Source: an uncultured Oscillospiraceae bacterium (lineage in GTDB: Bacteria > Bacillota > Clostridia > Oscillospirales > Oscillospiraceae). Taken from it: a DNA stretch of 64,000 nucleotides. A program made the position numbers and the translations under genes. The stretch is from positions 21,042 through 85,041 of the forward strand of contig CAKTOX010000006.1 of the NCBI GenBank assembly GCA_934590355.1. Reading direction: 5' to 3'. The notes under the pieces are model-generated. The model did no database searches. It had not been told where the DNA came from and worked only from the letters and a program-made list of their open reading frames with translations. This document shows positions 55,508 through 64,000 of this stretch, piece after piece (position 1 is the stretch's first letter; every line of letters begins with the position of its first letter).

Positions 55508-55612
55508 TTAAAAGGGAGTAGCGGACGCCGCGCGGCGTTCGGCACATCGTCATCACGACCCATGCGGTCCGGTGTGCCGGGTACTTTGTTGTATTTGCAA
55601 GACTTTTACGGC
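55508..55612 (+). promoter_or_regulatory. yybP-ykoY-type (Mn2+) riboswitch aptamer
   Basis: The 5' strand AAAAGGGAGTAGCGG and the 3' strand TTGCAAGACTTTT match the conserved ends of this aptamer (AAAGGGGAGUAGC ... GCAAGACCUUU). The internal CATCGTCATCACGA region sits where the second conserved loop is expected. It precedes a CorC-type protein and a P-type ATPase, the kinds of metal exporters this riboswitch usually controls. A terminator overlaps its 3' strand. Confidence 0.75.
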
Positions 55613-55647
55613 AAGCTTGTTTTGCCGTAGGAGTCTTGTTTTTTTAT
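55599..55647 (+). terminator. Riboswitch expression-platform terminator
   Basis: AAGACTTTTACGGCAA pairs with TTGCCGTAGGAGTCTT (two mismatches) and is followed by GTTTTTTT. The left arm also forms the 3' strand of aptamer helix P1, so the terminator and the metal-bound aptamer exclude each other, giving a switch that turns on with metal. Confidence 0.78.
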
Positions 55648-55683
55648 TATGTATATTAAAGAAAGGATCTGAAAGACTGACAA

Positions 55684-57003
55684 ATGGACACAAACTCAAT
55701 ATTGCCTCAACTACTGCTGCAATTTGCATTGATAGCGGTAAACGCACTTTTTGCGGCGACGGAGATCGCCGTGATATCGCTTAATGAGACAAAGGTTCGC
55801 CGCATGGCAGAGGACGGAGACAAAAAATCCGCCGCCATGCTGCGAATGGTGACGGAGCCGACGGGATTTTTATCGACCATCCAGATATGCATAACGCTTG
55901 CCGGTTTTCTCGGCTCGGCATTTGCCGCGGATAATTTCTCCGACAAGCTCGTGAATTGGCTCATAAACGACTGCTCGGTGACGGGCATATCCGCTGCCGC
56001 ACTCGATACGATCTCGGTTATCATAATAACGCTCATACTGTCTTATTTTACGCTCGTTTTCGGCGAGCTTGTCCCGAAGCGCATAGCTATGAAGCGCGCC
56101 GACGGCATTGCCCGCGCCGTGAGCGGACTGATGATCGGAATGTCGGCGGTTTTAAAGCCCATCATATGGCTTTTGACGGTGTCCACGAACGCTGTGCTGA
56201 GGCTTTGCGGAGTTGACCCCAACGACAATGCGGAGGAAGTGTCCGAAGAGGAAATAATAATGATGCTCGATGAGGGCGAGGAGGCGGGCTCCATTGAGAC
56301 CGGCGAAAAGGAGCTTATAAAAAACGTGTTTTCGCTCAATGATATTACGGCGGAAAACGTCATGGTGCACCGCTCTCAGGTCTGCTTTCTGCGGCAGGGC
56401 GATACGCGCGAAAGGATGCTCAGTGAGATCGCCGAGAGCGGCTATTCGCGTTTTCCCGTTTACGTCGGAGACGTTGACAATATTATCGGCATACTCTATG
56501 CCAAAACATATCTCACCGCGCTCAGCAGGGGCGAGGGCGGCGAAATGAGCGACTATCTGCTGCCGGCGCGCTTTGTCCATGCAAGCACGCGCATAAATAA
56601 AATACTGCTCGATATGCAGCGCGAGCATATGCATATGGCCGTCGTGGTCGATGATTACGGCGGAGTTATAGGTATCATAACGCTTGAGGATATTCTCGAG
56701 CAGCTCGTGGGCGAGATATGGGATGAAAACGATGAGATCGAGGAAAATATAAAAAAGCATTCGGACGGAAGCTACGGCGTGCTCGGCAGCACGCAGCTGT
56801 CGGATATGTGCGAATGCATCGGCTGCAGGATAGACAGCGACGCCGACACCGTGGGCGGCTGGGTCATCGAAAGGCTCGGCGCGATCCCGGTAAACGGCGA
56901 CAGCTTTAAATATAACGATCTGTGTATCACGGTCACGGCAACGGACGAAAGGCGTGTGCTGGAGGTCAATGTTCAGGTACTTAGGAAGGAGCATATAAAT
57001 TGA
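55684..57003 (+). CDS. CorC/HlyC (CNNM-like) transporter with DUF21 and CBS domains
   Basis: A 439-residue membrane protein. DUF21 helices fill residues ~5-165 (LIAVNALFAATEIAVISLNETKVR; LVFGELVPKRIAMKRA). Two CBS domains follow (ITAENVMVHRSQVCFL; YLLPARFVHASTRINKILLDM) with DDYGGVIGIITLEDILEQLVGEIWDE, then a C-terminal CorC_HlyC domain. Members are implicated in Mg2+/Co2+ or Mn2+ efflux. Riboswitch type favours Mn2+. AAAGGATCT precedes the start; the gene overlaps the ATPase gene. Confidence 0.92.
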   Translation: MDTNSILPQLLLQFALIAVNALFAATEIAVISLNETKVRRMAEDGDKKSAAMLRMVTEPTGFLSTIQICITLAGFLGSAFAADNFSDKLVNWLINDCSVTGISAAALDTISVIIITLILSYFTLVFGELVPKRIAMKRADGIARAVSGLMIGMSAVLKPIIWLLTVSTNAVLRLCGVDPNDNAEEVSEEEIIMMLDEGEEAGSIETGEKELIKNVFSLNDITAENVMVHRSQVCFLRQGDTRERMLSEIAESGYSRFPVYVGDVDNIIGILYAKTYLTALSRGEGGEMSDYLLPARFVHASTRINKILLDMQREHMHMAVVVDDYGGVIGIITLEDILEQLVGEIWDENDEIEENIKKHSDGSYGVLGSTQLSDMCECIGCRIDSDADTVGGWVIERLGAIPVNGDSFKYNDLCITVTATDERRVLEVNVQVLRKEHIN

Positions 57004-59648
57004 AGTATTATTGTGAAGACGCCGAGCAGGTCTTATCCGAGCTTGGCAGCGCCGAAAACGGTCTGACTCAGACCGAGGCCGAGCGGCGCTTAAACGAAAA
57101 CGGCAAAAATAAGCTGGCAGAGCCGAAGAAGGACTCGCTCATAAAGCGCTTTCTCGCGCAGATGGCGGACCCCATGATACTCATTCTGCTCGCGGCGGCA
57201 GCCATAAGCGGTGTGCTTGCCGTGACGCAGGGCGAGAGCTTTGCCGACGTCATCATCATTCTCTTTGTCGTCATCGTCAATGCCGTGCTGGGCGTTTATC
57301 AGGAAAGCAAGGCGGAAAAGGCGATAGAGGCGCTTCAGGAAATGTCGGCGGCAACCTCAAAGGTGCTGCGTGACGGAAAGGTCGTCACGATACACAGCGA
57401 GGACATCGTCGTGGGCGACGTCGTGCTGCTCGAAGCGGGCGACGCAGTGCCCGCAGACGGCAGAATAATCGAAAACGCGAGCCTCAAGATCGAGGAGGCT
57501 GCGCTCACGGGCGAATCCGTGCCGGTGAGCAAGTTCATAAACATCATCGACCTTGCCGACGGCAGCACGGACGTGCCGCTCGGAGACAGGCGCAACATGG
57601 CATACATGGGCTCGACCGTCGTGTACGGACGCGGCGCAATGGTCGTTTGCGCGACCGGCATGGACACCGAGATGGGCAAGATAGCCGACGCGCTCTCACG
57701 CGCCCAGGACGGGCAGACGCCCTTGCAGATAAAGCTCACCCAGCTTTCCAAGATACTCACATGGCTCGTGCTCGGCATCTGCGTGGTCATTTTCGGCGTG
57801 CAGGTCATAAGAGCGGGCGCACTGAGCTTCGAGGTCGTCTTGAGCTCCTTCATGGTCGCAGTATCGCTTGCCGTCGCCGCCATACCCGAGGGGCTTGCCG
57901 CGGTCGTTACGGTCGTACTGTCGATAGGCGTTACCAATATGTCAAAACGCAACGCCGTTATCCGCCGCCTGACCGCCGTTGAAACTCTCGGCTGCGCGCA
58001 GGTGATATGCTCGGATAAGACCGGCACCCTCACGCAAAATAAGATGACCGTGGTTGACAGCTACGGCGACGAAAACGCCTGTGCCCGCGCAATGGCGCTG
58101 TGCTGCGACGCGGAAAGCGACGAGACGGGCGAGGTCACGGGCGAGCCCACCGAGGCGGCGCTCGTGGTGTGGGCCGAAAAGCTCGGCATGAAAAAGGCAG
58201 CTCTCAAGCAGGCCCTCCCGCGCTGCGGCGAGGCTCCGTTCGACTCCGGCCGCAAGATGATGAGCACGCTCCACCGCACGGAAAACGGTGTTATCCAGTA
58301 CACCAAGGGCGCACCCGACGTCGTGATAGGACTGTGCACGCATTACCTTGAAAACGGCCGGGCAGTGCCCATGACCGAGGAGCACCGTGCGGAGATACTC
58401 GCGGCAAACAAGGAAATGGCGGATAAGGCACTGCGCGTGCTTGCCTGCGCAGAGCGCGTGTGGGACGCAGCTCCGCAGGATACGGAGCCGGCAGCGCTTG
58501 AGCGGGAGCTGTGCTTCATAGGACTTGCGGGCATGATAGACCCCGTGCGCCCCGAGGTCAAGGCCGCCATCGACGAGTGCAAGGAAGCGGGCATACGCCC
58601 CATCATGATAACCGGAGACCATATCGACACCGCCGTTGCGATAGCGCGCGAGCTGGGCATACTGCGCGAGGGCGACAGAGCCATGAGCGGCGCCGAGCTT
58701 TCAAAGCTCAGCGACGAGGAGTTCGAGAAAATATTTAAAACCGTGAGCGTTTATGCGCGAGTTCAGCCCGAGCACAAAACGCGCATCGTCAAGGCGTGGA
58801 GAAACGCAGGCTGCGTGACCGCCATGACAGGCGACGGCGTAAACGACGCACCTTCGATAAAAAACGCAGATATCGGCGTCGGTATGGGCATAACCGGCAC
58901 GGACGTCACGAAAAACGTCGCGGATATGGTGCTTGCCGACGATAACTTTGCGACCATCGTCGGAGCCGTCGAGGAAGGCCGCAGAATATATGACAATATC
59001 CGCAAGGCGATCCAGTTCCTGCTTGGCTCGAACATGAGCGAGGTCATAAGCATCTTCGTTGCGACCCTGCTCGGCTTCACGATCCTGAAGCCCGTGCACC
59101 TTCTGTGGATAAACCTCGTCACCGACTGCTTCCCGGCGCTCGCGCTCGGTATGGAAAAGGCCGAGGGCGATATAATGCGGCGCAAGCCCAGAGCGGCACG
59201 CGACGGCATTTTTGCCGGAGGCATGGGCTTTGACATCGCCTATCAGGGCGTTTTGATCTCCGCGCTCGTGCTCGCGGCTTACTTCGTCGGCCACTTCATC
59301 GAGACCGGCACGTGGGCAATAACCGACAGCGCCGACGGCACCACGATGGCGTTCCTGACCATGTCCATGGCGGAGATCTGCCACAGCTTCAATATGCGCT
59401 CACTACGCGGCTGCATCTTCACGATGGGCACCTCAAACCGCACGCTCACGCTCGCCGCAATAGGCAGCATCGTAGCCACGACGCTCGTGTGTGAGGTACC
59501 GTTTCTTGCAGACGCCTTCGGCTTCACGCCCGTTTCGCTGCTTGAGTACGTCATCGCTATCGGCATCGGCCTGTCCGGTATGTTCGTTGTCGAGATAGTC
59601 AAGACCTTCCAGCGCGCGGCGATGAGAAAGCGCGGGGAAATTATCTGA
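57000..59648 (+). CDS. P-type (type II) cation-transporting ATPase, Ca2+/Mn2+ class
   Basis: An 882-residue P-type ATPase with an N-terminal cation-ATPase domain (VLSELGSAENGLTQTEAERRL), the M4 motif AAIPEGLAAVV, actuator LTGESVPVS, phosphorylation site ICSDKTGTLTQNKMTV (~340), KGAPDV nucleotide site and hinge MTGDGVNDAPSIKNADIGVGMG. The start is TTG 57000, with AAGGAG 8 nt upstream and overlap with the previous stop. Family members export Ca2+; those under yybP-ykoY riboswitches export Mn2+, which is the inference here. Confidence 0.92.
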   Translation: MKYYCEDAEQVLSELGSAENGLTQTEAERRLNENGKNKLAEPKKDSLIKRFLAQMADPMILILLAAAAISGVLAVTQGESFADVIIILFVVIVNAVLGVYQESKAEKAIEALQEMSAATSKVLRDGKVVTIHSEDIVVGDVVLLEAGDAVPADGRIIENASLKIEEAALTGESVPVSKFINIIDLADGSTDVPLGDRRNMAYMGSTVVYGRGAMVVCATGMDTEMGKIADALSRAQDGQTPLQIKLTQLSKILTWLVLGICVVIFGVQVIRAGALSFEVVLSSFMVAVSLAVAAIPEGLAAVVTVVLSIGVTNMSKRNAVIRRLTAVETLGCAQVICSDKTGTLTQNKMTVVDSYGDENACARAMALCCDAESDETGEVTGEPTEAALVVWAEKLGMKKAALKQALPRCGEAPFDSGRKMMSTLHRTENGVIQYTKGAPDVVIGLCTHYLENGRAVPMTEEHRAEILAANKEMADKALRVLACAERVWDAAPQDTEPAALERELCFIGLAGMIDPVRPEVKAAIDECKEAGIRPIMITGDHIDTAVAIARELGILREGDRAMSGAELSKLSDEEFEKIFKTVSVYARVQPEHKTRIVKAWRNAGCVTAMTGDGVNDAPSIKNADIGVGMGITGTDVTKNVADMVLADDNFATIVGAVEEGRRIYDNIRKAIQFLLGSNMSEVISIFVATLLGFTILKPVHLLWINLVTDCFPALALGMEKAEGDIMRRKPRAARDGIFAGGMGFDIAYQGVLISALVLAAYFVGHFIETGTWAITDSADGTTMAFLTMSMAEICHSFNMRSLRGCIFTMGTSNRTLTLAAIGSIVATTLVCEVPFLADAFGFTPVSLLEYVIAIGIGLSGMFVVEIVKTFQRAAMRKRGEII

Positions 59649-59654
59649 AAGCGG

Positions 59655-59683
59655 TTGACATAGCCCGCGCGTGGTGATAATAT
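59655..59683 (+). promoter_or_regulatory. Promoter of the T-box/thrS unit
   Basis: Perfect TTGACA (59655-59660), 17-bp spacer and TAATAT (59678-59683), starting a few bases after the ATPase stop codon. Confidence 0.7.
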
Positions 59684-59689
59684 TGAACA

Positions 59690-59912
59690 ATCAGCAATGA
59701 CGGAGACCGAAAACGTTCAAAGCGCACAGAGAGAAAGACCGCAGGCTGCAAGTCTTTTCACGGCGAACGTCAGAGACCGCTCCCGAGCCGAAGCAAGGAA
59801 ATGTGCTTCCGCACCGCGCCCGTTAAGCGCATGATGAGTTCTATCAAGGTGGAACCGCGTAAAAATGTTAAGTATTACGCCCTTGACGCAGTGCGTCGGG
59901 GGCGTTTTTTAT
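59690..59912 (+). promoter_or_regulatory. T-box leader of thrS
   Basis: The T-box AAGGTGGAACCGCG is at 59849-59862, preceded by a long structured region with the AGAGA-type element (near 59730) and followed by a CGCCC...GGGGGCGTTTTTT terminator (to 59912). ACC at 59776-59778, next to the 3' strand of the stem I base (CTCC pairing with GGAG near 59703), fits a threonine specifier. Uncharged tRNA-Thr would stabilise the antiterminator and raise thrS expression. Confidence 0.9.
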
Positions 59913-59933
59913 TTGTAAAAGGAGCAGCTTATC

Positions 59934-61685
59934 ATGGAAGAGAATAAGTACACGTTTGAAAATCCCGAATTTAAAAACACTTACCGTCATACCACGAGCC
60001 ATATACTCGCACAGGCAGTCAAGCGCCTGTATCCCGAGGTCAAGCTCGCTATCGGCCCGTCCATAGAGAACGGCTTTTACTATGACTTTGACGCGCCCTT
60101 TGCCATAACTCCCGAGATCCTTGAGAAGATCGAGGCGGAGATGCGTAAGATATGCAAGGAAAAGATAAAGCTCGAGCGCTTTGAACTGCCCCGCGAGGAG
60201 GCGATCAAGTTCATGCAGGAGCGCGAGGAGCCGTATAAGGTCGAGCTCATAAACGACCTGCCCGAGGATGCCGTCATCTCCTTCTACAAGCAGGGCGACT
60301 TCACCGATCTGTGCGCAGGTCCGCATCTGGACTCCACCGGCAGAGTCAAGGGCAATGCCATTAAGCTCACCTCCTGCACCGGCGCATATTGGCGCGGCGA
60401 CTCCAACCGCAAGATGCTCCAGCGCATCTACGGCACCTGCTTCATGAAAAAGGATGAGCTCGACGCTTACCTTGCCCGCATCGAGGAGGCAAAAAAGCGC
60501 GACCACCGCAAGCTCGGCAAGGAGCTGGGTCTTTTCATGCTAACCGAGGAGGGCCCCGGCTTCCCGTTCTTCCTTCCCAAGGGCATGGTGCTGAAAAACA
60601 CGCTCATAGACTATTGGCGCGAGGTACACAAGAAGTACGGCTACGTTGAGGTCTCGACCCCGATGATACTCAACCGCCAGCTCTGGGAGACCTCGGGACA
60701 CTGGTTCCACTATAAAGAGAATATGTACACCACCCTCATAGACGGCGAGGACTTTGCTATAAAGCCCATGAACTGCCCCGGCGGTATGCTCGTTTACAAA
60801 TCCGAGCCCCATTCTTACCGCGACCTGCCCCTGCGTGTGGGCGAGCTCGGTCTTGTCCACCGTCATGAGCTCTCCGGCGCACTGCACGGTCTGTTCCGCG
60901 TAAGATGCTTCACTCAGGACGATGCTCACATCTTCATGACATGGGATCAGATGAAGGACGAGATCAAAAACGTCGTCAAGCTCTTTGACGAGGTGTATTC
61001 GCTCTTCGGCCTGCCGTATGAGATCGAGCTGAGCACCATGCCCGAGGATCACATGGGCGACGAGAAGGATTGGGACTTTGCCCAGAACACCCTCAAGGAA
61101 GCCATCACCGAGATGGGCAAGAGCTACGTCATAAACGAGGGCGACGGCGCATTCTACGGCCCGAAGCTCGACTTCCATCTTGAGGACAGCCTCGGACGCA
61201 CCTGGCAGTGCGGCACCATCCAGCTCGATATGCAGCTTCCCGAGCGCTTCGAGCTCGAGTATGTCGGCGCAGACGGCGAGAAGCACCGCCCCGTCATGAT
61301 CCACCGCGTCGTATTCGGCTCCATCGAGCGCTTCATAGGCGTCATCACCGAGCACTTCGGCGGCGCATTCCCGACCTGGCTGTCTCCCGTTCAGGTCAAG
61401 GTCATGCCCATAACCGACCGCGTTGACGACTACGCAAAGTCCGTTGCAAAGCGCCTTGACGAGCAGGGCTTCCGCGTTGAGTGCGACCTGCGCAACGAGA
61501 AGATCGGCTACAAGATCCGCGAGGCGCAGACTCAGAAGATACCCTACATGATCATTGTCGGCGACAAGGAGGCCGAAAACGGCACCATCTCCGTGCGCAC
61601 CCGCGCAGGCGGCGACGAGGGCTCGATGCAGGTCGAGGACTTCATCGCAAAGCTCGCGCAGGAAGTCTCCACCCGCGCAAAATAA
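59934..61685 (+). CDS. thrS: Threonyl-tRNA synthetase without TGS domain
   Basis: A 583-residue class II synthetase. It begins directly with the editing-domain segment YRHTTSHILAQAVKRLYPEVK (Zn-type HxxxH) and GPSIENGFYYDF, so the N-terminal ~60-residue TGS domain of E. coli ThrS is absent, as in several Clostridia. The catalytic core has motif 2 (FRVRCFTQDDAHIF), the zinc Cys in PMNCPGGMLVYK and motif 3 HRVVFGSIERFIGVI. The anticodon-binding domain is at the end. AAAGGAGCAG precedes the ATG. Confidence 0.96.
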   Translation: MEENKYTFENPEFKNTYRHTTSHILAQAVKRLYPEVKLAIGPSIENGFYYDFDAPFAITPEILEKIEAEMRKICKEKIKLERFELPREEAIKFMQEREEPYKVELINDLPEDAVISFYKQGDFTDLCAGPHLDSTGRVKGNAIKLTSCTGAYWRGDSNRKMLQRIYGTCFMKKDELDAYLARIEEAKKRDHRKLGKELGLFMLTEEGPGFPFFLPKGMVLKNTLIDYWREVHKKYGYVEVSTPMILNRQLWETSGHWFHYKENMYTTLIDGEDFAIKPMNCPGGMLVYKSEPHSYRDLPLRVGELGLVHRHELSGALHGLFRVRCFTQDDAHIFMTWDQMKDEIKNVVKLFDEVYSLFGLPYEIELSTMPEDHMGDEKDWDFAQNTLKEAITEMGKSYVINEGDGAFYGPKLDFHLEDSLGRTWQCGTIQLDMQLPERFELEYVGADGEKHRPVMIHRVVFGSIERFIGVITEHFGGAFPTWLSPVQVKVMPITDRVDDYAKSVAKRLDEQGFRVECDLRNEKIGYKIREAQTQKIPYMIIVGDKEAENGTISVRTRAGGDEGSMQVEDFIAKLAQEVSTRAK

Positions 61686-61690
61686 TATGC

Positions 61691-61722
61691 CAAAGCCTGC
61701 CCAAATCGGGCAGGCTTTTTAA
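61691..61722 (+). terminator. Terminator after thrS
   Basis: AAAGCCTGCCC, loop AAAT, (C)GGGCAGGCTTTTT. The ribosome site of the next gene begins right after it. Confidence 0.88.
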
Positions 61723-61734
61723 AAAGGAGCAGCT

Positions 61735-62217
61735 ATGAAGCTATTATTTAAGCAGCGCTTTTTCTCGTGGTTTGACAGCTATGACGTCTATGACGAATAT
61801 GGTGAGCGGGTTTTCACCGTCGAGGGCAAGCTCGGCTGGGGACACGTTCTGCATATCCTCGACCGCAGCGGCAGGCATATCGGCACCGTGCGCGAGCGTG
61901 TGCTGACGCTTTTAGAGCCGAAGTTCGAGATATACCGCGGCAGGGACGAATATATAGGCTGCATAACGAAGCGCTTTACGTTCTTCAGACCCAAATTCGA
62001 AATCGATTTCAACGGCTGGCAGGTAAGCGGAGACCTCTTTGCGTGGGACTACACCGTTACGGACGCACACGGCGAGTGCGTCGCCGTTATTGAGAAAAAG
62101 CTCCTGAACTTCACCGACACGTATTCCATCAACGTTGCAGACCCCGATAACGCCCTGTGCGTTTTGATGCTCGTGCTCGCGATAGACGCCGAAAAATGCA
62201 GCAGCAATAACGGCTGA
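61735..62217 (+). CDS. LURP-one-related / Tubby-C-like protein
   Basis: A 160-residue beta-rich protein. MKLLFKQRFFSWFDSYDVYDEYGERVFTVEGK and later YTVTDAHGECVAVIEKKLLNFTDTYSINV are typical of the LURP-one-related family, a 12-stranded barrel around a central helix (LCVLMLVLAIDA). Bacterial members have no firm role; lipid or membrane association has been suggested for the superfamily. AAAAAGGAGCAG precedes the ATG. Confidence 0.85.
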   Translation: MKLLFKQRFFSWFDSYDVYDEYGERVFTVEGKLGWGHVLHILDRSGRHIGTVRERVLTLLEPKFEIYRGRDEYIGCITKRFTFFRPKFEIDFNGWQVSGDLFAWDYTVTDAHGECVAVIEKKLLNFTDTYSINVADPDNALCVLMLVLAIDAEKCSSNNG

Positions 62218-62382
62218 GATAAGACAGTGTGAGAACATTACTAACATAGGGTAGCTTCCGTACAGGGCGGGACAAGAAAAAATGGCGATATTTAGTTCTC
62301 GCAACTGGGCACGCAAAAATTACAAGTACTGATATGGGCTGATCAGGTCTGATTACAAAATGGAAATGAGAGGGAGGCTACT

Positions 62383-63356
62383 ATGGCAAAACAAAAGTAC
62401 GCATTGAATCCTGGCGAAAAAATAGTATATAAGACGTCTTGTGTTCGTCATGGATTTTGGGAGCATATACTCATGCTTTGACAATCACAAATCAAAGTGT
62501 GATTTTAGAAAAGTATGGAATGTTGAACAACTTCAAGGGAATTGAAAGGTTCGATTATTCTGCTATCAATCAAGCCATCCAAGGCGAAGCATCTAACGGT
62601 GAAAAACAGTTAGAACTTTACATAGCTGGTAGGGTTGAAGATTTTGCATTGCAGTCTGGCGATGAAAACGAAATGAAGGTCTTGGTTATGGCAATCAATG
62701 ACCAGATGGGATCCGATGCCGACTGCTATGATTTCAATTATTATCAGAGTATAGAAATAGTAGCAAAAGATACCGACAGAATTTTGGAACTTAGAGCAAA
62801 GGCACAAGAGGAAGTTCATATTGCTGTTGGTGGTTCTGGCTTGGGAATTGCGGGAGCTACTGCAAAGAATCTGCTTAAGTCCGGAGATTTTAGTGCGAAA
62901 GGTATCACAAAAGCCGCTATGAAAGCGACAGGAAATCAGAAAAAAAGGGTATCTTCTCTGGTATGATGGGTGAGTTCATTGATGATATTGGCATTAGAGA
63001 CATTCAAGACGCGTTTACCGAAATAGGAAATGAGTTCAGAGAGAAATTTGGATTGAAGACAAAAATGACACACGCTGAAAGAAAAGAGCTTGAAGAGCTG
63101 GAAGAAAAAACACAGAAAGCGAGAAGTTCAACGTCAGAAAAATGCCGCTTTCCAAGACAGAGTCGCTCAGCAGAAAGCAAGGGCTGATGCTCAGAAAGGA
63201 AAAACAACAGAAACAACTACCCAAGGAACAGTAGTATCCAAAATGTCCGTCAAAGAACAGCTGGAATTATTACAGCAAATTAAGAGTTTGTTGGATGCTG
63301 GAGTTTTGAGCCAAGAAGAATTTGAAAAAAAGAAGCAAGAAATACTAAATGCATAA
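62383..63356 (+). pseudogene. PH-like plus SHOCT-domain protein, broken by three frameshifts
   Basis: ATG 62383 with GAGGGAGG reads MAKQKYALNPGEKIVYKTS, a bacterial PH-like start. At GGG near 62459 the frame slips by one, and the protein continues as GAYTHALTITNQSVILEKYG up to MKATGNQ. At the A-run near 62940 it shifts again to KGIFSGMMGEFIDDIGIRD. A third shift near 63120 leads to VQRQKNAAFQDRVAQQKARA and the C-terminal SHOCT motif EQLELLQQIKSLLDAGVLSQ ending at 63356. Composition is AT-rich, unlike the core genome. Decay of transferred DNA is the best reading; sequencing error at homopolymers would explain at most the first two. Confidence 0.7.
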
Positions 63357-63378
63357 TTCTGGTAATGACTAAAATGAT

Positions 63379-63579
63379 GTGGAGAATGTTAATAGGTTTA
63401 CCTATGTTGCAAAGAAGTATCTTCATCTTGGAAAGCTAACTCCTGATGTGCCGAATGATATGGTGCAAGCCTTATATGCTTATGCACCGGACACATCCAG
63501 TGGACAGAAGATGCAGAATATGGATATCGTCTGCAACTATATCGGCATAATCCCAGCAATTTACTCTATGACATTATAA
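63379..63579 (+). pseudogene. Serine-recombinase C-terminal (DUF4368-like) remnant
   Basis: A 66-codon frame. KLTPDVPNDMVQALYAYAP, then TSSGQKMQNMDIVCNYIGII, resembles the DUF4368 tail of large serine recombinases of conjugative elements (ELTPxxLNxxV ... SGxRxQxIdIxYNyIG). The recombinase catalytic and zinc domains are absent, and there is no ribosome site. It is likely the scar of a lost integrative element. Confidence 0.5.
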
Positions 63580-63709
63580 ACGGAAAGGCGACATGACCTA
63601 AATCATGCCGCCTCCTCGAAAACACTATGATACTGTTTTATTGAGCCGCCCCGGGGCACCTTCCTTACGAAGTGTGCACCGAACCGTAAAAAACGGACAA
63701 TAGACAAAA

Positions 63710-63750
63710 GGCCCCCTGATGTAGGAAAATAGAAGTATTGCATCAGGGGG
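63710..63750. repeat. Inverted repeat at the left side of the IS3-type element
   Basis: CCCCCTGATG (63711-63720) and CATCAGGGGG (63741-63750) are exact reverse complements, 20 nt apart, just before the transposase start. They may be part of the element's end or a structure that shields its promoter from outside transcription. The 63580-63709 stretch holds no gene. Confidence 0.5.
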
Positions 63751-63757
63751 TATTGCT

Positions 63758-63883
63758 ATGGGAAAGAGGAGATACACGCACATAAAATTTCCGGAAGCGG
63801 AAATCGTGGCGATGAGGGAAACCGGGAAAACAAAGAGAGAAATCGCCGAGCATTACGGGCTGGAGACAGAACAAGACAGATGA
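63758..63883 (+). pseudogene. IS3-family orfA, internally deleted
   Basis: MGKRRYTHIKFPEAEIVAM followed by RETGKTKREIAEHYGL is the HTH start of an IS3-type OrfA. After GLETEQ the frame stops at 63881 after only 41 codons instead of ~90-100, so the leucine zipper and the frameshift region are missing. Confidence 0.65.
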
Positions 63884-64000
63884 GACCGCAAGTAAAATAT
63901 CAGGTCATATACATGGACCGCAGCCGCTATCCAATAACACAAATGTGCTGCTTCTTTGGCGTGTCACGCAGCGGTTATTACGACTATGTCAAACGCAGGG
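63880..64000 (+). mobile_element. IS3-family transposase orfB, start only (runs off the window)
   Basis: ATG 63880 overlaps the orfA stop and reads VKYQVIYMDRSRYPITQMC followed by FFGVSRSGYYDYV, the HTH_21 start of IS3/IS150-type OrfB. The DDE catalytic domain would lie beyond the window, so integrity cannot be judged. Confidence 0.7.

Noticed and set aside
62282..62332. 16-codon frame MAIFSSRNWARKNYKY before the PH/SHOCT gene
   Set aside because: There is no ribosome site and no homologue is recognised; it may be debris but cannot be supported as a gene.

Overview
The window is about 57 percent GC by eye and reads as a chromosome segment of a spore-forming anaerobic Clostridium-class Firmicute, most likely of the Oscillospiraceae (family-level inference, not proven). 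The reasons are the sporulation genes spoIIE and spoIIP with a SleB-type hydrolase, reverse rubrerythrin, a four-subunit 2-oxoacid:ferredoxin oxidoreductase, hemZ, ECF vitamin transport, a T-box and riboswitches, and strong Shine-Dalgarno sites. 

Layout. 1-8170: the end of a polyamine-binding protein, then a cobalamin-riboswitch operon with a 13-codon leader ORF, an SLH-anchored beta-propeller protein, a DUF4430 lipoprotein and a complete ECF transporter (T, double A, S). This looks like a surface-to-cytoplasm vitamin B12 uptake system. 8369-11922: a highly expressed operon of a P-loop ATPase and a KorDABC/Vor-type oxidoreductase. 12291-22746: spoIIE, copA, a recG-mpg-apbE operon on the minus strand, and an SH3/NlpC-P60 cell wall hydrolase. 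22785-23959: an AT-rich islet with a ribbon-helix-helix regulator facing a small gene and a lipoprotein across a 19-bp-arm palindrome. 24042-31232: reverse rubrerythrin, CBS protein, spoIIP, TSCPD protein, SleB-like hydrolase, rsmG, a uridine-kinase-like gene and hemZ. 31412-39157: the conserved gdpP-rplI-dnaB-tilS-hpt-ftsH block. 39340-45298: a LysR-controlled accessory block (flavodoxin-like reductase, MATE pump, aldo/keto reductase, membrane-linked hydrolase), bracketed by two related terminators. 45442-53416: an L-rhamnose catabolic locus in advanced decay. 53707-62217: ychF, a TRIC-like channel, a Mn-type (yybP-ykoY) riboswitch operon of a CorC/HlyC protein and a P-type ATPase, a T-box with thrS, and a LURP-one-like protein. 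62383-64000: AT-rich debris of a frameshifted PH/SHOCT-like gene, a serine-recombinase tail and a defective IS3-type element.

The most unusual structure is a pair of ~215-nt repeat elements (11923-12138 and 28546-28763). Each lies between two near-identical copies of the local terminator hairpin. The hairpin sequence differs between the two loci but matches within each locus. The elements share conserved blocks and keep four predicted hairpins even where the stem sequence differs. I cannot assign them to a known family. The rhamnose locus is the second notable feature: divergent regulator and transporter genes are fused by loss of both 5' ends, two unrelated hydrolase genes are fused, rhaA has a large in-frame deletion plus a nonsense codon, and only rhaD looks fully intact.
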